A DNA stretch of 64,000 nt. It comes from Warburgia ugandensis (taxonomy: Eukaryota > Streptophyta > Magnoliopsida > Canellales > Canellaceae). Below the pieces are notes generated by a model. That model worked only from the letters and a program-made list of their open reading frames with translations, ran no database searches and was not told the origin of the DNA. The stretch spans positions 21,754,414 to 21,818,413 of the forward strand of contig CP141134.1 in NCBI GenBank assembly GCA_035236585.1. The letters run 5' to 3'. A program made the translations under genes and the position numbers. Positions 1 to 12,659 of this stretch are shown here, in pieces. Position 1 is the first letter of the stretch. Each line of letters starts with the position of its first letter.

Positions 1-3000
1 TTTGAAGATTTATCCATCCTTTTCTATCTCGATGGCCCCATGAGGATATAGTGTATGTACTATGTAGGGTTCAACTCATCAAGATCTAAGTGTCCCTAGA
101 AATCGATGCAATCCAGAATTATACAAAAGAACCTTCTGTCATGGGGTAAAGGACATTTTTAAAATGTTCTTATCTTGATTGCTTTCATGCGGTCTTTGTA
201 TTTCTTTGCTAACTCATATGCATCTTTCCTTAACTCATCCAACTCATTGAGTTGTAGTTTTCTATGGGTTCCATTAGTATCTAAGTCAAAGCTGAGCTTT
301 CTGATAGCCTATTATGCAATATTCTCACATTCTACTGGTAGATGGTGGGCTTTTCCATAGACTAGGCAATAAGGTGTCATACCTATAAGAGTTTTAAACA
401 CTATACAATAGGCCCATATAGTGTCACTATGTCTCAAGGACTAGTCTTTCCAATTTGGATTGACTGGTTTTTCTAAAATATTCTTTATTTCTCTATTAGA
501 CATTTCTACCTATCCATTGGTCTGAGGATGACAAGGGTAGCAATTTTATGGGTGACACCATATCGCTTCATTAAATTTTCAAAAACCCTAGTGCAAAAAT
601 GTTTACCCCTATTACTAATTATGGCCCTAGGTGTACCAAAACATGCAAATATATTTTGTTTTAAGAACTTGACCACCACCCAATGGTCATTGGTTTTACA
701 CAGAATGGCTTCTACCCATTTTGACACATAATCTACCTCCCACAAGGATGTACAAATAACTAAAGAACTTAGGAAAATGTCCCATAAAATCAATGCCCAA
801 ACATCAAAAGGCCTAATTATTAAAATGGGTTTAAGAGCATCATATTCCTTTTTCTTATTCTTCCTAACTATTGACATCTTGCACATGATAAGTAGTAAGC
901 ATGTGAATTCTTGAAAATGGTGGGTCAATAAAAACCACACTGTAAAATCTTTGTAGTTGTCCTTTTAAAATTGAAATGACTTCACATGCATGGACATGAC
1001 AAAAGGAGATGACCTTATGCTGTTCATTATCTGGTATGCATCTCCTAATGACTTGATCAAAATAGTACTTAAACAAGTACGGATTATCCCAATTAAAGTG
1101 TTTGACCTCGGCAATAAACCGTCTCCTATCTTGTTTTAACTAATGAGTAAGCATTTAATCCATGATAAGATAATTGACAATATTAACATACCAATGTAAT
1201 TGAAAAATGTGCAACAATTGTTCATTAGGAAATGTCTCTATTAAAAGATCATTCTCACTAGTAGACCCCACAACTAGCTTAGATAAATGGTCAGCTACAA
1301 CATTTAAGAACCTTTCTTGTCCTAAATTTCTATATCAAATTCTTGTAGTAATAGTATCATTGGATCAGCCTAAGTTTTGCATCTTTCTTTAAAAGAAGAT
1401 ATTCAAGTGTTGCATGATTTGACCATACTATAACCTTAGATCCTAACAAGTAAGATGTAAACTTATCCAGGGCAAAAGCAACAGCTAACAACTCCTTTTC
1501 TATAGTGGAATAATTGAGTTGTGCATCATTGAGTGTCTTATTAGCATGATATACCACATGGGGAAGTTTGTCAATATGCTGCCCCAACACAGCTCTAATC
1601 ACATTGTTTGAAGTGTCACACATTATTTCAAATAATGCATTCTAGTTTGGAAGTTAAATAATAGGTGTAGAAGTTAACTCAACTTTTAGGTGCTCAAATG
1701 CTTTCATACAATTTTCATCAAAGTCAAAAGTTGCTTCCTTCGTAAGTAAATTACATGAGGGCTTAGCAATTTTACTAAAGTTCTTGATGAATCTTCCATA
1801 GAAACCAACATGGCCTAAAAATGACGAATTTCCTTCACCATCCTTGGAGAAGGAAGATTAGTGATTAAATCCACTTTGGCTTTATCTACTTTTATACCAC
1901 TAAGTGAAATAAAACAATGTCATTTTGAACCATAAAATGACATTTTTCCCAATTTAATACCAAGTTCTTTTCCTGACACCTAGCTAGGAAAAGTTTTAAA
2001 TAGTACATGCATTCATCAAATGAAGATCCAAAAACTGAGAAATCATCTATAAACACCTCTAGAAATCTCTCCACCATATTAGAAACTATGCTCAACATAC
2101 ACCTTTGAAAAGTAGTTGGAGCATTATAAAGTCCAAAAGACGTACGATGGTCAGAAAAGGTTCCAAAAGGGCAAGTGAAGGTAGCCTTCTCCTGGAGATT
2201 TAGTCTAATAGAGATTTGGTCATAGCTAGAATAACCATCAAGAAAGTAGTAGTACTTATGTCTGGCTAACCTTTTTAAGATTTGGTCTATAAATGGAAGA
2301 GGAAAGTGGACTTTCCTCATGACCAAGTTTAGTTTTTGGTAATTTAGACAAACCCTTCATCTAGTGGTCATGCGAGTGGGTACTAACTCACTATCCTCAT
2401 TTTAGAATACCATGACTCTGGATTTCTTGGGAACAACTTGAATTGGGCTGACCTAAGTGTTGTTAGATATTGGGTAAATAATACCACCATCTAAGAGTTT
2501 AAGCACTTCATCTCCTATTACCTCCTTCATATCAAGGTTGAGTCTCCTCTATGTTTCCTTAGATGGTTTGGAATTTTCCTCCAGATGAATTCTATGTATT
2601 CACACAATAGAACTAGTTTCCTTAATATATGCTATGGTCTCTAAGAACATCAAGAAGTTTACCCTACTATTCCTTATCTAAATCTGAGGCTACGATAATA
2701 AGCAAGGTTTCATCAGGTCCTAAGTAAGAGTACTTTAAATTTTTAGGCAGGCTTTGGGACCAATGTGGTTGGTTTTTTTATTGAAGGCACTGGAACAGAC
2801 TCTAATGGAGGAAATGGTTCCATATGTGGGCCCATATAGAGGTATTCATTATAGGGGTAGCATCTAAAAGATTATTAACCTCTTCAATGGACTTGTCCAT
2901 ATCAAAGTCATAGTTGAAATGTGCTAAACATACCTTTAGTGGATCTAAGATGGACAATGGTGGGTCATGCATTAAGCCTTCAATTAAATTGACTACACAT

Positions 3001-3392
3001 GAATCATCTAAGTCTCAATGTTGATGATTGACATTAAAAACATTAAGCTTGACTTTCATATTGGTGAAAGATAGTTTCATCACATCATTTTTACAATTGA
3101 TCATGCCATTGGAATTTGCCAAGAATGAATGCCCAAGAATTTTTAGGATTTAAATTTCGGGGTTCAACACAGGTTGCGTATTCAGGACAATGAAATCGAC
3201 AGAGAAGTAAAAATGGTCCACTTATATTAGAACATCTTCAACCATACCATGTAGAATCTTAACTAATCTATCTACTAACAGTAAAGTGATATTTGTTGGT
3301 TTAAGGTCACTGAGCCTGGTTACTTGTAGATAGAATAAAGCAACAAATTAACAGTATGCCCTATCAATGACATGGTCTCCAATGACACAAGA
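1..3392 (-). mobile_element. Athila-like pol: protease linker, RT, RNase H, integrase (fossil)
   Basis: Reading leftward on the minus strand: a protease/linker part (about 3390-2450), reverse transcriptase (about 2450-1890, with the FIDDFSVFGSSFDEC box), RNase H (about 1630-1350, with LNYSTIEKELLAVAFALDKF and a following WSNHATLEYLL) and an integrase core (about 1080-500, with YVSKWVEA, DHWVVVKFLKQNIF and FGTPRAIISNRGKHF). These are the family's usual replication enzymes. The part is broken in many places and cannot be active. No host gene was seen in this stretch. Confidence 0.8.
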
Positions 3393-6310
3393 TGTAACAT
3401 TCACTATTTTAAATTCTAGAATAATTAATTTTATGAATTTTGGAAATTTGAGAATTTGAAAATTTTAGAGATGGAATATCGAGTTAAAACCTCAATATTT
3501 GAGATGTGCTTAAAAAATGGAGTCTAACGCAACTAAAAATGCTAAAATCGAAGAACTGTGTAAAAATGGCATATTATTTTAATTTTTATATTTAATTAAA
3601 ATTATTTGGAAGGATAGAACCGTCTTTTCACAAGGGGCCCCACAAAATCATCACAGCCGTCTATGTTACTAGGGTGATGATTACTAGCATTAAATGCTGG
3701 CAATCATATCATGAAGAAAAAAAATCACAATTAAGAGGGGGACGCCTTAAATGCACCTCCCCCCTCTTGTTCCCCGTAAACCGACAATCATGCAAGCCAC
3801 TAGAAAATTCATCCCTGGCGACGAATTTGCGGTGAGGATGCTATTGATCTTCTCTTTCCACGTGTGCATTAATGACGGAAGGCCAACTTGACTGAGCTAG
3901 GCCATCCTTTGTACTCTCCTCGTGCCTTTTCGTTTCCTATTTTATTCGTTGTTTAGCACTGGAAAACGGCATGGGTTGCTGTTTTCTAGTGAGTGATACA
4001 AGTTACTATTGTTCTCAACATAAGTCAATGAAATGGTGTCAGATGATGATCTGAACCCTTCATCTTGTACATGATGATGCAAAGAACAAACCCATGAATT
4101 TTCATGGTGATCGGACAGTTGGGGATGTCAAAAATCTAAGAAAACAGTAAGTTGAGGGTTTTTAGGAGCGTGGTAAAAATCGTGTAAAAATGAAAAATAA
4201 TGAAGGAATTGAAATGGAATTTGAAAATGGAATGTATGTGAAGAACTGAACAAACTGATGTAAAAATCACAAGAAATGGGCACCTGGGGTTGTTGGAGAC
4301 TAGATTCTGGCTGTCGTCTCCTGCGATAGCGGACTAATTTGGTCACCATCCCTGGCAATGGCAAGCGGTGACGGTCGGACGGGCGACATCGGGCGGTGAG
4401 CACACACATGATACCTGCACAACATGGACGGGGCATGTGACGCTACCGCAGCACAATGCGTGGCATAATGACTACTCGCCACTCATCGACATGGGCATGA
4501 CCAAGTGTGACATGCGGCATGATCGAGTGCGTTGCGTGGTGCTACATGCACGTGCCACGCTGCAGTGGCACTCGTGCATCACACATGCAAGCGCATGTCG
4601 GCTATACGTGCGCAGTGCCCACATGGCACGTGCAGTGGGCCTTTTTTCTTGATTTTGAGTTTTTTTTTCTAACCGTCCATTCACAAAAAAATGTGATTCT
4701 GGGAGCTATAGAGGTCCAAATCATGATCTGAAAGAGGCGTTGTGATTGTCTTGATGAGGCGGACCTAGATTTAAGATAAAAGTCTAGTTTGGAGCAACTT
4801 TTAAATAGTTAAACTACTAAATACTATTAGATGACTTAGATCAAGTCGATCAATATACGATCAAGCCTTGAACCTTGGTTGTATACATCAAACATGAGAT
4901 TATTTAGGAGATTAGAAGGCAGATCTCATTGAATTGCTAAGAAAAAAAATTATCCTGACGATCGATCTGAGCAACTACCTTAGGATGTGCTGATCAAAGA
5001 GTGATCTGATAGTTAGAACGACATGTGATCATAAAGATACATGTGACTCACTAAATGAAATAGAAATTTTAAGGGTCATGATGAAAATGAGAGGTTTAAC
5101 AATCAATGGCGACTTATGGTGTGATAGGTATGTTAGGGTGTACGACTTGATATCGCTTACGCGTCTGATTGGAGTACCGCGTTATCGAGGTAGGTGATTA
5201 CATTCGCAATTTTTCATAATTTCTTAAATCATGACTTAGTGATTGAAACTTTGAGGCATAGGTTTTATGCTCTACCATGTTGCATGAGATTATTTTTAGC
5301 ATGTATTGTCGATATGCTTGCTACTTACCTTGTGTGTGTTTTATCCATTGTTTTTAGTATATTTCACTTGCATCAACTTAACTATTGAGATTTTTGACAC
5401 GTGGGATCACCCCCCCCCCCTCCCCCGTGAGTGCCTGAGTGCTCCATGTGGGTGAAAGGGTGAGAGTGGAATTGGAGCATGTCTTTCTGTGAGGGCGTGA
5501 GTGACCCATTGTGGGTGAAAGGGTGAAAGCAGATGGTATTGAGAGATGACCCCACGTTGCCATGAGTGTACTTGAGATACTCATAGAACTTGACCATGTA
5601 TGATGTTTTAATGCTTTTGACATGCAGTCATGTTGTTCTCTGGATATAAATTTGCATGGTTATGGCTTACCTGTATCTACATATTTTCTCAAATTTTGCA
5701 TGTCTTGACACCATGATTGATGATGCCTTATTTATATCATGGATTTTGTATATCTTTCATCTTGTAAATATGAGGTTTTGTGTATATATAATTATCTTAT
5801 GAGATTTACCATGATCTTCATACCTTGAGCCATGTGATTTCCTATCATTTTTATATTGAGTGTAAATCGCCTACACAAGCATATCTTGCTGAGGCATTAC
5901 TTTGCTTTGCAATGCCTCAGAGTTGGAGTGCGATAATTAGAGAGGAAAGCGAATGGACTAGCGTGGATCTGGACGAGGACCTGAGGAACATATACTTTCT
6001 ATGTTCAGAGACATAGTAGTGTATATCCTTTATACTTGTATTAGACTTCTGGGACTACCTAGATGTTTGTATATTTTGATAGATTAGATCCATACCACTG
6101 TATAATGTGCATATACTTATACATGGATGATGTGGTGATTATGGATGGACCCTAGAGCTTTAAGACTTTTATTATCATAGTCTCTTTACAGCTTGCATAA
6201 TTAATAACTTTTTAGTTTTAATTCAGGGATCCCGCCTATTTTATTAAAATAATTTTTTTTATCACTACTATATATATTGGAAAAAGATTTAGAAGACCGG
6301 GGGTGGCACA
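3393..6310 (+). mobile_element. Solo LTR, about 2.9 kb, inserted in the Athila-like element
   Basis: The segment starts TGTAACATTCAC and ends GGGGTGGCACA, the TG...CA ends of a gypsy LTR. It is flanked on both sides by the same 5 bp, CAAGA (3388-3392 and 6311-6315). No internal retroviral genes lie between the ends, so this is a solo LTR left by recombination between the two LTRs of an element that had inserted into the older Athila-like element. A stretch near its left end (about 3600-3660) resembles, in the opposite orientation, the matching part of the solo LTR at 18169-22621, so the families are related; this gives the plus orientation. It contains a C10 run at 5410-5419 and no credible gene. 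Confidence 0.85.
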
Positions 6311-6315
6311 CAAGA

Positions 6316-8226
6316 GATACTATGACAACTTGGATCTCTAAACTTAGGTGGGATCTAATGTTGGATCAAAGTGTTCACTTGCTTGGTAAGGAAGGCTTTC
6401 TTTTACATGTTAAGCTTTCACTTTGTTGTGCAGAGCTCTTTAAGAAACTTGGCATAAGTCGGAATATCCTTAATAGCATTTAGTAATGGGATATTAATTT
6501 ATACACGTTCAAATGCTTTCATTATCTCAATGAAATTTGTTCCTTTGTTAGCCTTGTTGAGTAATTGAGGGAATGGGGTTTCTTGGTACATAAGGTGCCT
6601 CCAATATAGACTCGAGTGGAGTAGGCAATTTTTATCTTGTCTCTTTCTCTTGAATTTTAGACGGTTCATTCTCGTCTATTTTGTCCTCAATCTATCTTAC
6701 TTTATTATCCACCTGACGCCCACTCCTAAGGGTTGTAATGGACTTTGCTTGCTTAAGTGGTCTTTGGTTATGTGAACTAGACCCTATTTCTAACTGACCC
6801 TTAGGGTTTGGAACAAGCTAACTAGGAAACTTTTCTTTCTCCCTTTCACTTAAAGAAACAGACAACAAACCCATTTGCCTTTCTAACTCGGATATATTTT
6901 GTCAACTCTTATTTTGGGTTTGATGCAAGGCTTTGCTATTTTCATCAAGTTTCTTCATGATATATTATATATTATCCTCAAATGATGGTTTTTGTGTTTG
7001 ATAGGGTAGTTGAAAACCTAGTAGGTGGTGTGAAGCAGAAATCCTATGAAAGTTTTGAGTAGGGGCTTCATAGGTGATCCTCCCTTATAATTGTTCTTTG
7101 ATCATGACACATTAGGATGCCTAGTCCATCCTGGATTATAGGTCTCAAAGTAAGGGTTATTGCTAAGGTAGTAGTATGCATTACGAGCATTCACTTGTTC
7201 CAAAAGATTTTCAATGTATATAGATGGATAAGATGAAGTTAAATGTGCCAAGCTAGAATAAATGGAACTGACCTCTTGTTGAGATTTTGTGGATGTATTT
7301 GTATCCATGAAGGTTTGGAACATATGCTCAAGCTTTTCAAATCTTCTAGGCAAAGATTCAAGTTTACCCATTCTTTTAGTTAAGGAATCAAGGTTATATG
7401 ACATATCTAAGGTCACTCTTATTTCATATAGGCCTCCTTTCCTTTGAGGTTGGGTATTTCTCTCTCTCCTATTGGAATAGTCCCATTGCTTGGAATTGTC
7501 AGCTAAATTTGGAAAATTTTCTAGGCCTCTATTTCATTTCTTGGGATGAGGAAACCTCCATTAGCTACAGCTACCATTTGTCCATGTTGAGGTGTTAATG
7601 CCTCATAGAAGTATTGAAGCTGCTACCATTTTTAAAATCCATGTTGAGGGCACTTCTATAGTAATTCATTCCACCTTATCCAATTTTCATATTATTGCTT
7701 ATCAACTTTTTGCTAGAAATATTAATTATCTCCCTTTGAAGGGCATTAGTCTTTTGGACAGGAAAGAATTTGTTCAGAAACTTCCTAGACAATTGGTCCT
7801 ATTTGGCAATGGAACCTACCGCTAAAGAATTCATCCATGATTTGGCCATACCTTTTAATGAAAAGGGAAACAACCTAATTCTAATATAATCATCCAAAAC
7901 ATTTCAAAATTTGAATGTAGCATAAATATCAAAGAACTTCTTGATATGTAAGTATGTATCCTCTCTATCAAGACCATAGAATGTTGGGAGTAACTAAATG
8001 ACTCCATGTTTTAGTTCAAAATGGGCTGCATTAGTGGGTGGTAAAGTGATGCATGAAGGAGTATTTAATTGAAGTGGCCCATAGAAATGTCTAATAGCCT
8101 AATGCTCGATTTCAACTAGTGGGTCTGCCATGGGGTCAGGAATTTGATTTCTTAACCCTTGCTTATGAGTATGTTCAATCTCAGGATCTAATGGTACTAA
8201 TTTAGTATTCTTAGATTAATGTCCTT
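6316..8226 (-). mobile_element. Athila-like gag region (fossil)
   Basis: The minus strand encodes pieces of a retrotransposon gag (capsid-like) protein. From about 8226 leftward there is a stretch with a LLPTFYGLDREDTYLHIKKF-like motif and then a LFPFSLKGMAKSWMNSL-like motif, both typical of the Retrotrans_gag domain in Athila elements. The segment 7416-7102 ends in NPYFETYNPGWTRHPNVS, the Athila gag signature before the zinc-knuckle part. The coding stretch is broken in several places. The order gag then pol on the minus strand joins it to the pol remains at 1-3392. Confidence 0.7.
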
Positions 8227-11200
8227 GCATACACTATAGTGAAACCTAACTAAATGATGCAACCTAATTCTAAAGAACTCTTAACTCTATATGTCATGAA
8301 ATAAAACAATTCCTAATGCTAATGAGATGTCTTATTGATCTTTGTCAATCTCTAAGGTTGTAGCTTTTAACCTAAGGCTAGATAGCTCCTGTTTAATCCA
8401 AACTTGACCATTGCTTACTAATTAGGTCCTGCCTAAGGTGGTTAATACAATTCTCATGGAAAGAGGCATTTAGACCTCACCATCCATCAATAAAAGGCAA
8501 GAGAAAATCACTTGAAGTTTGGATACCCACTATAACCACAAAGTTCAGGAGCTAGTGGAGTGACATTAGATTGTCTCCTTCAAAAAGGTTCCCATGAGCT
8601 CAAAACCCTAGGTCTTATGCTACTTGATTTTAAATTTATATTAATGGCTAGGATAGCAAGTATATAAGAAATTGATTTGATTTCTTAAGTGGGCAAAGGA
8701 TTTGGTGATGAAATCTAGTCCTTATCTTATAAGGGTCTTATGGGGCCCTTACTAATCTTATGTTCCATCCACTATAAAGTAATAAACATGCAATGTAAGT
8801 ACAAGAAAGCAAACTAATGCAACCTATATGCTATCCAACCAAGGGTTAGATAGGTGCATTCTAATATAACAACCCTAAATAAGATGCAACAATTAAGATG
8901 AATGACTTTAATCTATATGATCTATCTACCAACCAAAATGAAAATTACACTAAATGCGACTACACTAAGAAAAATAAATAAGGCGAGGGAAACTTATAGT
9001 AGGGTTTTTTTATGAAGATCAATTGTGGGCCTCTTTGCCCATTACTTGCCCTTTATTAATACGACCCATTTAAAAATAAAATTAAGAAATTATAATTTAC
9101 AATGGGGCCTCAGTACTAGTTCTCTCAAAAAGAAAAACCTTATTCTAAGAAAGAAATCAAATTTTATGAAGCTTTGGCCCACATAATCACCGCTATCCTA
9201 AATTAACACTTTCCTAATCTAGAACTTACTAAAAATGAAACTTTCTGAAATTCAAAAAAAGAAAAATCTAAATCTAAACAAAGATGAAAACAACTACTTT
9301 ACAATTGTCAAAATATGATTATACAAATAAACAAAGCAAAAATCAAAGATGAATATGACTAGTACCATGCACATGATCCATGAACTATTTGCATGTTTCT
9401 AGGGTTGGAAAATGGCCAGAATTGATGCATTTAAAGTGAAATATCATGAAAATTAATTAATGGATCTAATAAAAAAACATGAAAATCTAAATGGGTTCCT
9501 ACGTATTCAATCAAAGACAATGTTTAGATGGCTGGAAACAAAGCACAAAGTTAAGGAGAGAAAAATTCCAAATTTCAACTACTTAAGAACATCAAACAAT
9601 TCATGCATAAGAAAGCAATTGAAACCACAACTTTTATCTAGAAAAATGACCCAGATCTAAATTAATTTGACAAGAGAATCATTCCATAATAAGAAAGCTC
9701 AATGAATTTCATTAAATCAACACCAAATTACACCCAAAATCCTACGTGTAATCATGAACTATTTCTAAAAATTGCACAAAGTTCCAATGCATAAAACTTG
9801 ATCTAAACTACAATAAATATGCAATATAATGCTCACAAACTAAAATATGATGGCATGCAAAGAAAAAAATTGAAGGAATTCAAGAGTAAAGAAGATTAAA
9901 TGGGTGAATTAATTATGGAAAGTGGACCTAAAACTAAGGGTAAACAGAGAAAAAATGTGAATTTTAGGAGGGAAAATCAAGGTTGTAAGCTAGCTCTTAT
10001 CTTTGCTATCACTACTAGAGAATACTTAACTTAAATTTTCAGTGAATAATAAATAAAAACTAATGGATTCAAGGTAAAGAATAAAGGAAACGATAGGTTG
10101 AAAGAAGAGTGTAAACTAAAAATCAAAACAATGAAAACTAAGGCAAGGAAACTAAAACAATGAAATCAAAGTACCAACCTAAATTGGGGATAAAAAAACA
10201 ATAAGAATAACTAAAATTTTGAAGGGAGGAAAGCATCAAAGAAGTCCCAATGTCTAGTAGCAACTAAGCACCAAAAGAGAGCTTGATTTCAAAGTTGTCT
10301 CATGCAACTTAGATACAAAGTGTTGGATTCAATAGGGTGTATATAGATGTTTTGGCTTCCAATTTGATGAATGTTTAATCTAAGACAGAGGAGGAGATCT
10401 AGATCTAGGGCTTTGGTAGGGATTGAAGGAGTAAATTTAGTGGAGATGATGTAATAAGGATGACGTAAGAGAGAGATAGTCATGGGCTAGCTGATTTCCA
10501 AATTTGGAAGGGGGGGCATCTTTTTCCTTGGATGGTAAGTGAATCTACCTCCCTTCTAATTGGATGGTGATTGGCTGGTGAAAAGAGAGGGAAGAAAAGA
10601 AGAACAAATATAAGATAGGATGGAGGAAAACCGAGGGATTTATGTGCTTTGAATGGACTTAAATCTAGGGTTTCATAATTAGGAAATCACTTGAGTTTTG
10701 CCAACTAAGCAGGAGGCATCCTCTTCAAGGAAGGCAACTAACTCCTTGAGTTAAAACCATGGAACCCTTCGGTGAATGGTAGATTGGGGTTAGGAAATGG
10801 ATTAGAAAGGTGGATTTTTCTCTTTTGATGGGTCCCTTAATGCATGATCATGTTACCTTTTACAATTGTCTCTACAAATTCCTTTAAAATCATACTTTTG
10901 ACATAAAAAAGGTTGCTTGAATTGATTCTCCAATCATGTGACTCCATGTGGTACTACTTCACTTGTTGGAGTACTTTGACAGCTCATTCCTTGGTGGCTT
11001 CAAGGCTTGAGTAGCTTATGTGGCTTATCACCCATTTTTCATGGCTTTAATGGTTAAAGTGGCTTGAATGACTCCTGTGCAAAGGTGGTGAAAATGCATG
11101 GCTTGGTCTTGGGTGTGTTTCTAATCAACTTTCACTTCTCCAATTGCTTCTGTACTTGTCCTAGGATAGTCTTAAACCTTCATCACACCTTGGATTGGTG

Positions 11201-11443
11201 AGATTAAGGCTTTTCCTTGCTTAGGTTTCCTAGTTAGACTAGAAAACATCATGAATGTCTTTAATTCTTATCTCGATCAAGCTTGGCCCTTGAATTCCCC
11301 TCTCAACATCTATAAAAGATAAAAAAAGCCTTAATTAAGTACTTGAAAATTATGATCATTCACATACTTACTTTGGATTGGCTTTTGAACCTACAAAATA
11401 TCAAACTTTGGAATTATCAGGTCCAAAATGCATGTGTTACAAA
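8227..11443 (-). mobile_element. Leader and probable 5' LTR of the Athila-like element
   Basis: This A+T-rich stretch has no credible gene. Two things suggest an LTR read on the minus strand: it lies directly upstream of gag, and at 11443 the minus strand begins TGTAACACATGC, a usual gypsy LTR start. About 8355-8650 is clearly similar to segments inside the two long solo LTRs (19965-20270 and 54295-54600), sharing pieces such as AGGCATTTAGACCTC and GGTTCCCATGAGCTC. The LTR's inner end and the primer-binding site were not pinned down, so the split between leader and LTR is inference. Confidence 0.45.
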
Positions 11444-12659
11444 ATTCCAAAAAGCCTATAAATAATGCTATATTTTTATAACACACGGGCTACTAATTGG
11501 GTACTTTTTATACAAAAGTGAATGCTTATCAACTTTACTCTGGTAATTGGCCCTTATTATTTTTAAGTAAAGATGTACTTGAAAAGAAATGTATAAAATA
11601 AAAAAAAAATTAAGGGAATTTTGGACTTTTCAAAATTTGTATTTAACTTTTCAAAAATTTATCTTTTAAAAACTCAAGGTCGGACACATGATCTCATAAT
11701 ATTAAAAGTAAACACTTAATCAGTTGCAGAAAGTACTAGTAAACTACTTACTATTCATTCTCTTTCTCATGACGGTCAATATACAAGTATAAAGAGAAAT
11801 CTTTCACTATAAAAGCTTAGGAAATGATCTATTATCAAGATAAAAAAATATCATTATACTCTTATGCCAAAAACATGAAATATAATTTGATTCACCTATG
11901 TGGAATTGCTTTCTATCAAATCTCTTTATCTGTTTCCTCCACTTTTCGTTCTTTTTCTTTTCTTCCTTCTCTTTCTTTTCCTCTTTCTTTCTTTGCTTCT
12001 CCTTCCTTTATCCCTCCTCTTCCACCTTTTTTTTCCCTTTCTTTCTTTTGCTTCATTAATCTCTTTTCCACCCACATTTTCTCTCTTTTTCTTTCTCTTC
12101 TCTCTACTCCATGCCCTTTTCTTTCTCTCACTTTTTTTTTTTTTTTGGTAGTAGTCCAACACATCTCTATTTTGTGGACGTGTTGGAGAGCTAAAAAAAG
12201 TGGGGAAGATAAGTGGTTTGTTCTCCCCTCTCTTATCTCCAATCTAGGTGGACCAATAAATAGCCTTCTTTTAAATTCTAGTTTTAACTAAATAAGATTT
12301 TAGTCTTATCTTAAATAAAATATGTTTTCACATTATATCCTAGCCCTCCATTTCATGGTTTTAATAAGAATAAGATTATAGTTAATATCATCCCTCCATT
12401 CTTACTTGGCATGAGATGTTACTCTTATTGATCATCTCACTACCACTTAATCCCAATGGTTAATAATACTCCTAATCCATTGAAATTTGATTGTCCATTT
12501 AAGTACCACAATTTTTTCCAAAAAGAATAACATACAATTGCTGGCTTGGTAGTTTGAACTTTAGCATAGAAACTAATATACTTAACATACTACTAAATGA
12601 GACAACTTAGTTTTGTTGTCAAACTTGCACAAAATAATTTATTAATAAAATATAAATTT
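11444..12659. other. LTR-like, pyrimidine-rich DNA without a gene
   Basis: At 11479 the plus strand reads TATAACACACGGGC, resembling a gypsy LTR start, and the next 60 bases resemble the reverse strand near 25797. The far limit near 12673 reads ...GTGTTATA, an LTR-like end that also follows the chromovirus coding region on the minus strand. The segment could be the chromovirus 3' LTR or an independent LTR; orientation is unresolved. 11930-12150 is almost pure T/C on the plus strand and gives long low-complexity open frames that are not genes. Confidence 0.35.

Larger units (their letters stand above)
1..11443 (-). mobile_element. Athila-like Ty3/gypsy LTR retrotransposon, broken, 3' end outside window
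   Basis: The minus strand shows gag (about 6316-8226), then protease/RT/RNase H/integrase (about 3392 down to 1), in the order of a Ty3/gypsy element. The RT has the Athila style: FPLPFIDQ, TFTCPFGTF, a FIDDFSV catalytic box and NLVLNWEKCHFMV. The gag side carries the Athila-typical YNPGW-HPN motif. The element is a fossil with many breaks, well over ten, and is split by a solo LTR at 3393-6310. Its 3' LTR lies outside the window, so the LTRs cannot be compared to date it; the decay suggests an old insertion. Its right limit is inferred from TGTAACACATG on the minus strand at 11443, which looks like an LTR start. Family is fairly sure; the outer limit is not. Confidence 0.8.

Noticed and set aside
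4128-4684. Overlapping open frames on both strands in a G+C-richer patch
   Set aside because: They lie inside the solo LTR 3393-6310, are open on both strands due to few A/T stops, and show no family match.
5378-5623. Open frames on the minus strand around a C10 run
   Set aside because: Caused by a duplicated GGGTGAAAGGGTGA-like sequence in the solo LTR; no protein match.
11824-12291. Long open frames on both strands (up to 155 codons)
   Set aside because: They cover an almost pure T/C tract; the products are runs of Ser/Phe/Leu or Arg/Lys/Glu without any domain.
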